A stretch of 12,260 nt of DNA from Thermoplasmatota archaeon (GTDB lineage: Archaea > Thermoplasmatota > E2 > JACPAO01 > JAHFTW01): positions 1-12,260 of the forward strand of contig JANQNI010000030.1 of NCBI GenBank assembly GCA_028289805.1, in the 5' to 3' direction. The notes below the pieces were generated by a model. It was given only the letters and a program-made list of their open reading frames with translations. It was not told the DNA's origin and ran no database searches. Below are positions 1 through 5,600 of this stretch, piece by piece (position 1 is the first letter of the stretch; each line of letters starts with the position of its first letter). Made by a program: the position numbers and the translations under genes.

Positions 1-2
1 TC

Positions 3-44
3 CTCGGCACCGTCCTTGCAGCCGTCCGCCTGCGCCGCCCCTGA
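3..44 (+). CDS. Possible C-terminal tail of an upstream gene (partial)
   Basis: In this frame the first codons read LGTVLAAVRLRRP followed by TGA at 42-44. The codons nearly all end in C or G, as in the genes of this window. A short hydrophobic run followed by a basic tail would suit the end of a membrane protein. The piece is too short to assign to a family and the call rests only on frame, codon bias and position. It could equally be non-coding. Confidence 0.25.
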   Translation, partial: LGTVLAAVRLRRP

Positions 45-153
45 GCGTCGCCCCCGGTCCTCCACACCCCCAAGACCCTCCCCTCGCCTTCGAGTGGAAC
101 CCCTGGGACCGACGCCGCGCATCGACCGTCTGCGGGGTCCGCCACGGCCGCTG

Positions 154-199
154 CGAACCCTTTATCCAACGCCGCGGCCTGACTTGGGACTACGGGATG
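154..199 (+). promoter_or_regulatory. Probable nrdB promoter and start region
   Basis: The AT-rich island TTTATCC at 161-167 in an otherwise GC-rich stretch is a candidate archaeal TATA box, preceded by CGAAC as a possible BRE. Transcription starting about 25 bases downstream would begin near 189-193, so the nrdB mRNA would have almost no leader. The motif TACGGGATGCACATG at 191-205 covers the start codons at 197 and 203. Its first 13 bases recur exactly upstream of nrdA at 3043-3055. Confidence 0.4.
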
Positions 200-1306
200 C
201 ACATGGTCGAATCGGTCGCAGTAGGGAGCGGGAAGCACGCTGCACAAGCCGAGGAATCGGACCTGCGTCCCAGCGACGACGCCCTGGCGCGCCGCGAGCA
301 CCACAAGGTCTTCGAGCCCGGCGAGGAACCGCTGCTGGCCCCCAACAAGGACCGCTTCGTGCTGTTTCCCATCAAGCACGACCGCATCTGGGAGATGTAC
401 AAGCAGCAGGAGGCCAGCTTCTGGACCGCCGAGGAGATCGACCTCGACCAGGACAAGAAGGACTGGAACAACCTCAGCGACGACGAGCAGCACTTCATCA
501 AGCACGTGCTGGCCTTCTTCGCCGCCAGCGACGGCATCGTCCTGGAGAACCTCGCGGTCAACTTCATCCGCGAGGTGCAGATCCCCGAGGCGCGCTGCTT
601 CTACGGCTTCCAGGCGATGATGGAGAACATCCACGCCGAGACCTACTCGCTCCTCATCGACACCTACATCGCCGACCCCAAGGAACGCGACTACCTCTTC
701 CACGCCATCGACAACATCCCCGCCGTCAAGAAGAAGGCCGACTGGGCCCTGCGGTGGCTCTCCAAGAAGAAGGCCACCTTCCCCGAGCGGCTCGTCGCCT
801 TCGCCGCCGTCGAGGGCATCTTCTTCAGCGGGTCCTTCTGCGCCATCTTCTGGCTGAAGAAGCGCGGCCTCATGCCCGGACTGACCTTCAGCAACGAACT
901 CATCAGCCGCGACGAGGGGCTGCACTGCGAGTTCGCCGCCGAGCTGCACGGGATGCTTCGCAACCCCGCCCCCCAGGACGCCATCACCAAGATGATCGCC
1001 GAGGCCGTCGAGATCGAGAAGGAGTTCATCACCGGCGCCCTGCCCGTCAAGCTCGTCGGCATGAACAACGACATGATGGCGCAGTACATCGAGTACGTCG
1101 CCGACCGGTTGCTCGTGATGCTCGGCTGCCCCAAGATCTACGACGCCAAGAACCCCTTCCCCTGGATGGAGATGATTTCTCTTCAGGGGAAGACGAACTT
1201 CTTCGAGAAGCGCGTCGGAGAATACCAGAAGGCGGGCGTGATGAACTCCGCGAAGAAGGAAGAGGGCGTGAAGCAGACGCGGTTCTCGTTGGACGAGGAT
1301 TTCTGA
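197..1306 (+). CDS. nrdB: Class I ribonucleotide reductase, small (radical) subunit R2, eukaryote-like
   Basis: R2 houses the diiron-tyrosyl radical that the large subunit uses to reduce ribonucleotides to deoxyribonucleotides in the cytoplasm. The 369-residue product is a complete ferritin-like R2. Metal ligands are visible at D112, E143, H146, E206, E240 and H243, with the radical tyrosine at Y150. Their spacing matches mouse R2 with a constant offset of 27. The motifs FFAASDGIV, EARCFYGFQ, RDEGLHC and GKTNFFEKRVGEYQ are almost those of animal R2. The C-terminal tail FSLDEDF resembles the eukaryotic R1-binding tail FTLDADF. ATG at 197 gives the longest product. ATG at 203 (MVES...) is an equally good start, since residues 1-40 are not conserved. 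Its partner nrdA lies 1.8 kb downstream, beyond accessory genes. Family assignment is essentially certain; archaeal host is inferred from the window. Confidence 0.97.
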   Translation: MHMVESVAVGSGKHAAQAEESDLRPSDDALARREHHKVFEPGEEPLLAPNKDRFVLFPIKHDRIWEMYKQQEASFWTAEEIDLDQDKKDWNNLSDDEQHFIKHVLAFFAASDGIVLENLAVNFIREVQIPEARCFYGFQAMMENIHAETYSLLIDTYIADPKERDYLFHAIDNIPAVKKKADWALRWLSKKKATFPERLVAFAAVEGIFFSGSFCAIFWLKKRGLMPGLTFSNELISRDEGLHCEFAAELHGMLRNPAPQDAITKMIAEAVEIEKEFITGALPVKLVGMNNDMMAQYIEYVADRLLVMLGCPKIYDAKNPFPWMEMISLQGKTNFFEKRVGEYQKAGVMNSAKKEEGVKQTRFSLDEDF

Positions 1307-1431
1307 AGCGATTGCCGGGTGACGGGCGCCGGTTCACGAGCGGGGAACGATGGGGGCTCTTGCGAGGCGCGTGGCGCAGAGCTTGGCTCTTTGTGGTCCT
1401 GGCGTGGAGTGGGATGCGTTATGTGGAAACC

Positions 1432-1454
1432 GCTGAACAAGGAGTTAGACCTCT
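1432..1454 (+). other. Integron-type core site at the left edge of a cassette (attI-like or recombined genomic site)
   Basis: GCTGAAC (1432-1438), spacer AAGGA (1439-1443) and GTTAGAC (1444-1450) form a pair of inverted core-like sites. The right one matches the integron consensus GTTRRRY exactly. The arrangement resembles simple attI sites, where an AAC-ending half-site faces a GTT-starting one. Recombination would cut between G1444 and T1445. Bases 1444-1454 are the exact reverse complement of 2433-2443, at the other end of the cassette, as expected for the R' and R'' ends of one attC site. No integrase gene is in the window. Confidence 0.6.
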
Positions 1455-2495
1455 GATGCACGCCGCTCAAAAGCGCCCACTACTTCAGCCAACTTGTGCA
1501 GTTTCACGCCAGCGATGAATGTCTCCTATGCCAACGCGCAGGAGTCACGGTTGAGGGGGGGAGCAACGAACTGCTAACTCACTCTTACAAATGTCAAAAT
1601 TGCGGCAGGTATCAGGTCAAGGGTGAGTTTACAAGTGGATTTGAACAGGAAGACCGCCGGATTCTACGAGGTTTATCAGTAGAACGCCAAATCAGGGGCG
1701 GCTCCCGCCTGGTAATCAGCGACGAAACGATCGATTTGCTTCGCCGCCAAGGGCCGTCTGACCCCGCAGCAGCCGCAGAGAGGTTTCTAGCAAATTTGGC
1801 TGCAAAATCGTCGGAACCCGGGATGATGACCTACCTGAACGTCGAAATGGCGCGCGGCATGGCATTCACGGATGCGCTTGATTCGGTATTCGCAAATTTG
1901 GGCTTTCTAAAGGAAGAAGGCTGGATCGATTATCGCGGCGAACGCTTCGAGGAGGAAGAAACCAGTTTCCGCTTGACCCTCAAAGGCTGGCAGCACGTTC
2001 GAGACTTGCAAATGCAAGGTGGCCATGCTGACGCGGGCTTTGTAGCCATGTCGTTCGATGATGACTTTTCAGACCTCTTTAACGACGCATTGTGTCCCGC
2101 TATTCAATCGGCCGGATGGCGTCCGGTTCGAGCAGATAGAGAACATCATGTAGAGAGAATCGATGACTGGATTATGAACCAAATTTCAGGCGCTAGGTTC
2201 CTGGTCGTTGATTCTACTGCCCAAAACGTGGGCGCTATTTTCGAGGCGGGTTTTGCGCTCGGGCTGAACCGCCCCGTAATCTGGACCGTCGAGAAGGAAG
2301 ATATGGGCAAAGGGCTGCATTTCGACATCCGCCAATTCAACCATCTTTCCTGGCACAAAGGACACGAAGCGGAACTGGTCGAACCCCTCGAAGCAAGAAT
2401 CCTGGCTGCCGTGGGTCGCGGGCCACACCCCTAGAGGTCTAACAAGTCACTCAACCCGACCGCTCGCTGCGCTCGCTTCGCGAGCGACGGGTCCG
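1445..2495 (+). mobile_element. Putative integron gene cassette carrying one gene
   Basis: This 1,051-base segment starts just after the G of a GTTAGAC core site and ends at the G of a GTT triplet after an attC-like stem-loop, exactly as an inserted integron cassette does. It holds a single forward gene that nearly fills it (1496-2434). Its composition is visibly richer in A/T than nrdB and nrdA on either side, with many T- and A-ending codons. The terminal 11-base inverted match (1444-1454 with 2433-2443) is perfect. From integron biology, the excised circle would rebuild an attC with R''=GTCTAAC and R'=GTTAGAC. The call rests on sequence anatomy; covariance-model scoring of the attC was not possible here. 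Confidence 0.7.
1496..2434 (+). CDS. Zn-ribbon protein with C-terminal nucleoside 2-deoxyribosyltransferase/TIR-like domain (cassette gene)
   Basis: The 312-residue protein starts with a zinc-ribbon-like pair of knuckles, CLLC (C9, C12) and CQNC (C33, C36). A middle region of about residues 110-175 looks like a winged helix (FLKEEGWIDYRG, LTLKGWQHV). From about 180 to 310 lies a Rossmann-like domain: GFVAMSF at its start, RFLVVDST, then GAIFEAGFALGLNRPVIW. The EAGFALG motif with E250 matches the catalytic-Glu motif of nucleoside 2-deoxyribosyltransferases and relatives (the fold shared with TIR NADases). Such domains cleave N-glycosidic bonds of nucleosides, nucleotides or NAD. The substrate here is unknown. 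GTG at 1496 is the only start upstream of the first knuckle after an in-frame TGA at 1454. No good ribosome site precedes it. Composition is AT-richer than its neighbours. It is the only full-length gene of a putative integron cassette. A defence or nucleotide-signalling role is possible but unproven. Confidence 0.87.
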   Translation: MQFHASDECLLCQRAGVTVEGGSNELLTHSYKCQNCGRYQVKGEFTSGFEQEDRRILRGLSVERQIRGGSRLVISDETIDLLRRQGPSDPAAAAERFLANLAAKSSEPGMMTYLNVEMARGMAFTDALDSVFANLGFLKEEGWIDYRGERFEEEETSFRLTLKGWQHVRDLQMQGGHADAGFVAMSFDDDFSDLFNDALCPAIQSAGWRPVRADREHHVERIDDWIMNQISGARFLVVDSTAQNVGAIFEAGFALGLNRPVIWTVEKEDMGKGLHFDIRQFNHLSWHKGHEAELVEPLEARILAAVGRGPHP

Positions 2496-2501
2496 TTCAA
2501 C
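2437..2501 (+). repeat. attC-like recombination site (integron cassette 59-base element)
   Basis: The site reads R'' GTCTAAC (2437-2443, consensus RYYYAAC), then AAGTCACTCA, then a stem: CCCG (2455-2458) pairs with CGGG (2488-2491) and CGCTCGC (2461-2467) with GCGAGCG (2480-2486), with unpaired bases between the two helices. It closes with R' GTTCAAC (2495-2501), which keeps the essential GTT but not the full GTTRRRY. The left half resembles attC sites known from bacterial chromosomal integrons. The weak R' would be explained if the right border is the original genomic target rather than another cassette. An alternative hairpin pairs 2470-2476 with 2480-2486. Confidence 0.7.
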
Positions 2502-2574
2502 CGTCAGCAATCGCGCCGGAACGCCTCACCGACCCACCGAAACCCTTTCCAACGCACATCCGCCAGTTCCCTCC

Positions 2575-2763
2575 GTGCACCTCCCCGTGAAGGTCTGGCA
2601 GGACGACGAGGCGTGGTATGCCGAGGTCGTCACCCTCCCGCAAGCCCACGTCTGCGGCGCCAGTCGGGCTGAGGTGTTGGAATCCATCCAGCACGTCGTG
2701 GCGGACCTGCGGGCGCACGGCTTGTTCCGGGAGACGGCCGAGCTCGCCACGGTCGAGGCATGA
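2575..2763 (+). CDS. hicB: HicB-like antitoxin
   Basis: The 62-residue protein is a short HicB-type antitoxin, which binds and neutralises the HicA mRNA interferase. The fold signature is visible: an N-terminal strand KVWQDDEAWYAEVVTLPQ followed by a turn and the helix SRAEVLESIQHVVADLR. This matches the RNase H-like HicB core. It ends shortly after this core, so it lacks the separate C-terminal DNA-binding domain of larger HicB proteins. GTG at 2575 is the assigned start; a second in-frame GTG at 2587 (MKVWQDD...) would remove only four residues and is equally plausible. Its stop overlaps the hicA start by four bases (ATGA at 2760-2763), so the two are translationally coupled. The order antitoxin-then-toxin is the reverse of the classical hicAB order but is common. 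Confidence 0.85.
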   Translation: MHLPVKVWQDDEAWYAEVVTLPQAHVCGASRAEVLESIQHVVADLRAHGLFRETAELATVEA

Positions 2764-2951
2764 AGGCACGCCTCGTCGAACGCCGCCTGTTGGAGTTGGG
2801 CTTCGAGTTGCTTCCTTCGAGGGGCAAGGGCAGCCACCGCATCTTCCGCCACCCGGATGGCCGCTTCGTGGTCGTCAGCGACCAGAAGGGCGTCATCCCG
2901 AAGGGTACGTTGGCCAGCATCCGCCGGGGCATCAAACCGGACGACCTCTGA
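2760..2951 (+). CDS. hicA: HicA-like mRNA interferase toxin
   Basis: The 63-residue product is a typical HicA: a small dsRNA-binding-fold ribonuclease that cuts mRNA unless bound by HicB. It shows the family pattern in order: helix RLVERRLLELGFEL, the catalytic-histidine motif KGSHRIFRHPDG (H26), strand RFVVVSDQKG, and the closing IPKGTLASIRRGI helix. The length is normal and no key residue is missing, so the toxin should be active. It overlaps the upstream antitoxin gene by four bases. Base composition is GC-rich like the host genes, so the pair may be long resident, unlike the preceding cassette gene. It sits between the cassette and nrdA. Whether it affects nrd expression is unknown. Confidence 0.9.
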   Translation: MKARLVERRLLELGFELLPSRGKGSHRIFRHPDGRFVVVSDQKGVIPKGTLASIRRGIKPDDL

Positions 2952-2960
2952 ATGGACCTC

Positions 2961-2993
2961 CGCTTCCCTTCCATCCCCTGCTTCCCCTGCCCG
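2961..2993 (+). terminator. Pyrimidine-rich tract after hicA, possible archaeal terminator
   Basis: A nearly pure C/T run follows the hicA stop within 10 bases, with no hairpin. Archaeal termination commonly occurs at T-rich tracts in the non-template strand. This one is C-heavy, so the call is weak. A similar tract follows nrdA at 5538-5559. Confidence 0.25.
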
Positions 2994-3011
2994 CTCGGCC
3001 GCTGCCAGTAG

Positions 3012-3118
3012 CTTCATTACGACCGCCGCCTTGGCTTTCTTCTACGGGATGCACACGCCCCCGCACAAGGGTCTGGGAGGACTCGGCGACGAGCGGTGAG
3101 CATCGTGAGGGATGCACA
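3012..3118 (+). promoter_or_regulatory. nrdA promoter and leader with a 16-codon upstream ORF
   Basis: CTTCATTACG at 3012-3021 is the only AT-rich island and a weak TATA candidate. About 25 bases downstream lies TACGGGATGCACA (3043-3055), identical to the nrdB start region at 191-203. GGGATGCACA appears again at 3109-3118, directly against the nrdA ATG. The first copy opens a short ORF, ATG at 3049 to TGA at 3097-3099, encoding MHTPPHKGLGGLGDER. GAGGG at 3107-3111 is a plausible ribosome site seven bases before the nrdA ATG. Promoter position and leader length are predictions. Confidence 0.4.
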
Positions 3119-5518
3119 ATGTCGATGAAGGTCATCAACCGAAGGGGAGAGAGCGAGGAGGTCCGGTTCGACAAGATCCACGACCGCATCAAGGGGCTGA
3201 CCGACGGTCTCCACGAGAGCGTGGACCCCGCCGAGGTCACCAAGAAGGTCATCGAGGGCATGGCCGACGGCATCACGACGCGGGAGCTGGACAAGCTGGC
3301 CGCCGAGACGGCCGCGTCCATGATGACGAGCCACCCCGACTACGGTCGCCTCGCCGCCCGCATCTCCGTCAACGACCTGCACAAGCAGACGCGCGACTCC
3401 TTCACCGAGACCGTCGAGGCGCTGCACGCCTACATCGACCCCAAGACCGGCAAGCACGCCCCGCTCATCGCCGACGACGTGCTGGACATCGTGCGCGCCA
3501 ACAAGGACACGCTCGACGCCGCCGTGCGCTACGAGCGCGACTACGACTACGACTTCTTCGGCTTCAAGACCCTGGAGCGCTCCTACCTGCTGAAGCTCGA
3601 CGGCGAGATCGCCGAGCGGCCCCAGCAGATGCTCATGCGCGTCTCCGTCGGCATCCACAAGGAGGACATCGCCTCCGCCCTGGAGACCTACGAGCTGCTT
3701 TCGCAGGGCTACTTCACCCACGCCACGCCGACCCTGTTCAACGCCGGCACCCCCCGCAGCCAGATGTCGTCCTGCTTCCTGCTGGACATGAAGGACGACT
3801 CCCTGGAGGGCATCTACGACACCCTGAAGCAGTGCGCGATGATCTCCAAGTCGGCCGGCGGCCTGGGCCTCGCCATCCACAAGGTGCGCGCCAAGGGCAG
3901 CTACATCCGCGGCACCAACGGCGCCAGCAACGGCCTCGTGCCCATGCTGCGCGTCTTCAACAACACCGTCCGGTACGTCGACCAGGGCGGTGGAAAGCGC
4001 AAGGGCGCCCTCGCCGTCTACCTGGAGCCGTGGCACGGCGACATCATGGACTTCCTGCAACTGCGCAAGAACCACGGCGCCGAGGAGCAGCGCGCCCGCG
4101 ACCTGTTCTACGCCCTCTGGACCCCCGACCTGTTCATGAAGCGCGTCGAGGAGGACGGCACCTGGAGCCTCATGTGCCCCGACGAGTGCCCCGGCCTGGA
4201 CGAGGTCTACGGCGAGGAGTTCGAGGCCCTCTACACCCAGTACGAGGCCGAGGGCAAGTTCCTCCAGCAGATCCCCGCCCGCGAACTGTGGGAGGAGATC
4301 CTGCAGTCCCAGATCGAGACGGGCACGCCGTACATGCTCTACAAGGACAACGCCAACAACAAGTCCAACCAGAAGAACATCGGCATCATCCGCTCCAGCA
4401 ACCTCTGCACGGAGATCATGGAGCACACCGACCCCGACGAGGTCGCCGTCTGCAACCTGGCCAGCATCGCCCTGCCCAAGTTCGTCGACCGCGACGCCGG
4501 CACCTACGACCACGAGCAACTGTTCAACGTCACCTACCACGCCGTGCGCAACCTCAACAAGGTCATCGACCTCAACTACTACCCCGTCGAGGAGGCGCGC
4601 ACCAGCAACATGCGGCACCGCCCCGTCGGCCTGGGCGTGCAGGGCCTCGCCGACACCTTCGCCATGCTGAAGATGCCCTTCGACGGCGAGGACGCGGCGC
4701 GGCTCAACAAGGAGATCTTCGAGACCCTCTACTTCGCCGCCCTCACCGCGAGCAAGGACGTCGCCAAGGAGCAGGGCCCCTACGAGACCTTCGAGGGCAG
4801 CCCCGCCAGCCAGGGCGTCTTCCAGTTCGACATGTGGGGCGTCACGCCCGACAGCGGCCGCTGGGACTGGGACGCGCTGAGGAAGGACGTCATGGACGTC
4901 GGCCTGCGCAACAGCCTGCTGCTTGCGCCCATGCCCACCGCCAGCACCAGCCAGATCCTGGGCAACAACGAGTGCTTCGAGCCGTTCACCTCGAACCTCT
5001 ACACCCGCCGCACCCTCTCCGGCGAGTTCGTGGTCATCAACAAGCACCTCGTCAAGGACCTCCTGGAACTGGGCCTCTGGAACGAGGACATCAAGGACCA
5101 GATCGTCCTCGGCCAGGGCAGCATCCAGCACATCGAGGCCATCCCCCCGCACGTGCGCGACGTCTACAAGACCGTCTGGGAGATCAAGCAGCGCACCGTC
5201 ATCGACATGGCCGCCGACCGCGGCGCCTACATCGACCAGTCGCAGAGCCTGAACCTGCACGTCATGGAGCCCAACTTCGCCAAGATGACCTCCATGCACT
5301 TCCACGCCTGGAGGAAGGGCCTCAAGACCGGCATGTACTACCTGCGCACCAAGGCGGCCGCCAACGCGCTACAGTTCACCGTCGACGCCCAGAAGGCCAA
5401 GGAGTTCAAGGCCGGCTCCAACGGCGCCGAGGCCAAGGAGGCCGAGGAGATGACGGCGGAAGAGCAGATGGCCTGCTCCATCGAGGACCCCGAGGACTGC
5501 ATCGCCTGCGGTAGCTGA
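3119..5518 (+). CDS. nrdA: Class I ribonucleotide reductase, large (catalytic) subunit R1, eukaryote-like
   Basis: R1 reduces ribonucleoside diphosphates using the radical delivered from NrdB. The 799-residue product begins with an ATP-cone (about residues 3-90), so allosteric activity control by ATP/dATP is expected. Catalytic residues align with human RRM1 at an offset near +1: redox pair C219 and C445, thiyl C430 in SNLCTEI, N428 and E432, radical-transfer tyrosines Y740-Y741 in GMYYLRT, and C-terminal thiols C794 and C797 in the ending CIACGS, nearly identical to the human ending CLMCGS. Long stretches such as GFKTLERSYLLK, MLMRVSVGIHKEDI and APMPTAST are animal-like. ATG at 3119 is chosen because it has GAGGG at 3107-3111 and aligns with the ATP-cone start (MKVINRRG from the second Met at 3125); an open frame continues upstream but has no similarity. 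It pairs functionally with nrdB. Confidence 0.97.
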   Translation: MSMKVINRRGESEEVRFDKIHDRIKGLTDGLHESVDPAEVTKKVIEGMADGITTRELDKLAAETAASMMTSHPDYGRLAARISVNDLHKQTRDSFTETVEALHAYIDPKTGKHAPLIADDVLDIVRANKDTLDAAVRYERDYDYDFFGFKTLERSYLLKLDGEIAERPQQMLMRVSVGIHKEDIASALETYELLSQGYFTHATPTLFNAGTPRSQMSSCFLLDMKDDSLEGIYDTLKQCAMISKSAGGLGLAIHKVRAKGSYIRGTNGASNGLVPMLRVFNNTVRYVDQGGGKRKGALAVYLEPWHGDIMDFLQLRKNHGAEEQRARDLFYALWTPDLFMKRVEEDGTWSLMCPDECPGLDEVYGEEFEALYTQYEAEGKFLQQIPARELWEEILQSQIETGTPYMLYKDNANNKSNQKNIGIIRSSNLCTEIMEHTDPDEVAVCNLASIALPKFVDRDAGTYDHEQLFNVTYHAVRNLNKVIDLNYYPVEEARTSNMRHRPVGLGVQGLADTFAMLKMPFDGEDAARLNKEIFETLYFAALTASKDVAKEQGPYETFEGSPASQGVFQFDMWGVTPDSGRWDWDALRKDVMDVGLRNSLLLAPMPTASTSQILGNNECFEPFTSNLYTRRTLSGEFVVINKHLVKDLLELGLWNEDIKDQIVLGQGSIQHIEAIPPHVRDVYKTVWEIKQRTVIDMAADRGAYIDQSQSLNLHVMEPNFAKMTSMHFHAWRKGLKTGMYYLRTKAAANALQFTVDAQKAKEFKAGSNGAEAKEAEEMTAEEQMACSIEDPEDCIACGS

Positions 5519-5537
5519 TCGGGCCGCGCCTGCGCAA

Positions 5538-5559
5538 CCTTCTCCCTTCCTTCTTCCTC
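5538..5559 (+). terminator. Pyrimidine tract after nrdA, possible terminator
   Basis: Twenty bases after the nrdA stop there is a C/T-only run that includes several TT and CTT steps. A further T-rich patch follows near 5564-5568. There is no stem-loop. It fits a weak archaeal T-tract terminator between nrdA and the convergent membrane-protein gene. Confidence 0.25.
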
Positions 5560-5600
5560 GCCGTTCTTGGCCTGGGCTTCGCCCCTGCGTAGCTACCTTG

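Noticed and set aside
1307..1444. A complete second attC or cassette upstream of the core site
   Set aside because: No RYYYAAC half-site with a matching stem was found here and there is no gene. Only the short facing half-site GCTGAAC is present.
1307..1495. tRNA or box C/D RNA in the spacer after nrdB
   Set aside because: GGTTCACGA resembles a T-loop, but no acceptor, D or anticodon stems pair around it. No ordered C and D boxes were seen.
16..1518. A 500-codon forward frame overlapping nrdB
   Set aside because: It is Arg/Pro-rich and low in complexity, and it lies in another frame of a clearly real R2 gene. Only its last 20 codons are of interest, as the short ORF at 1456-1518.
2766..2781. 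Exact 16-base match between the hicA start region and 6412-6427 downstream of gap
   Set aside because: The match does not extend beyond 16 bases. Both copies are made of common GC-rich codons, so it probably reflects composition and is not evidence of a shared element.
3017..5305. A 762-codon open frame antisense to nrdA
   Set aside because: It is an antisense shadow of a GC-rich gene: its composition is extremely rich in Val, Gly, Ala, Asp and Leu. The sense strand encodes a complete, motif-perfect R1 protein.
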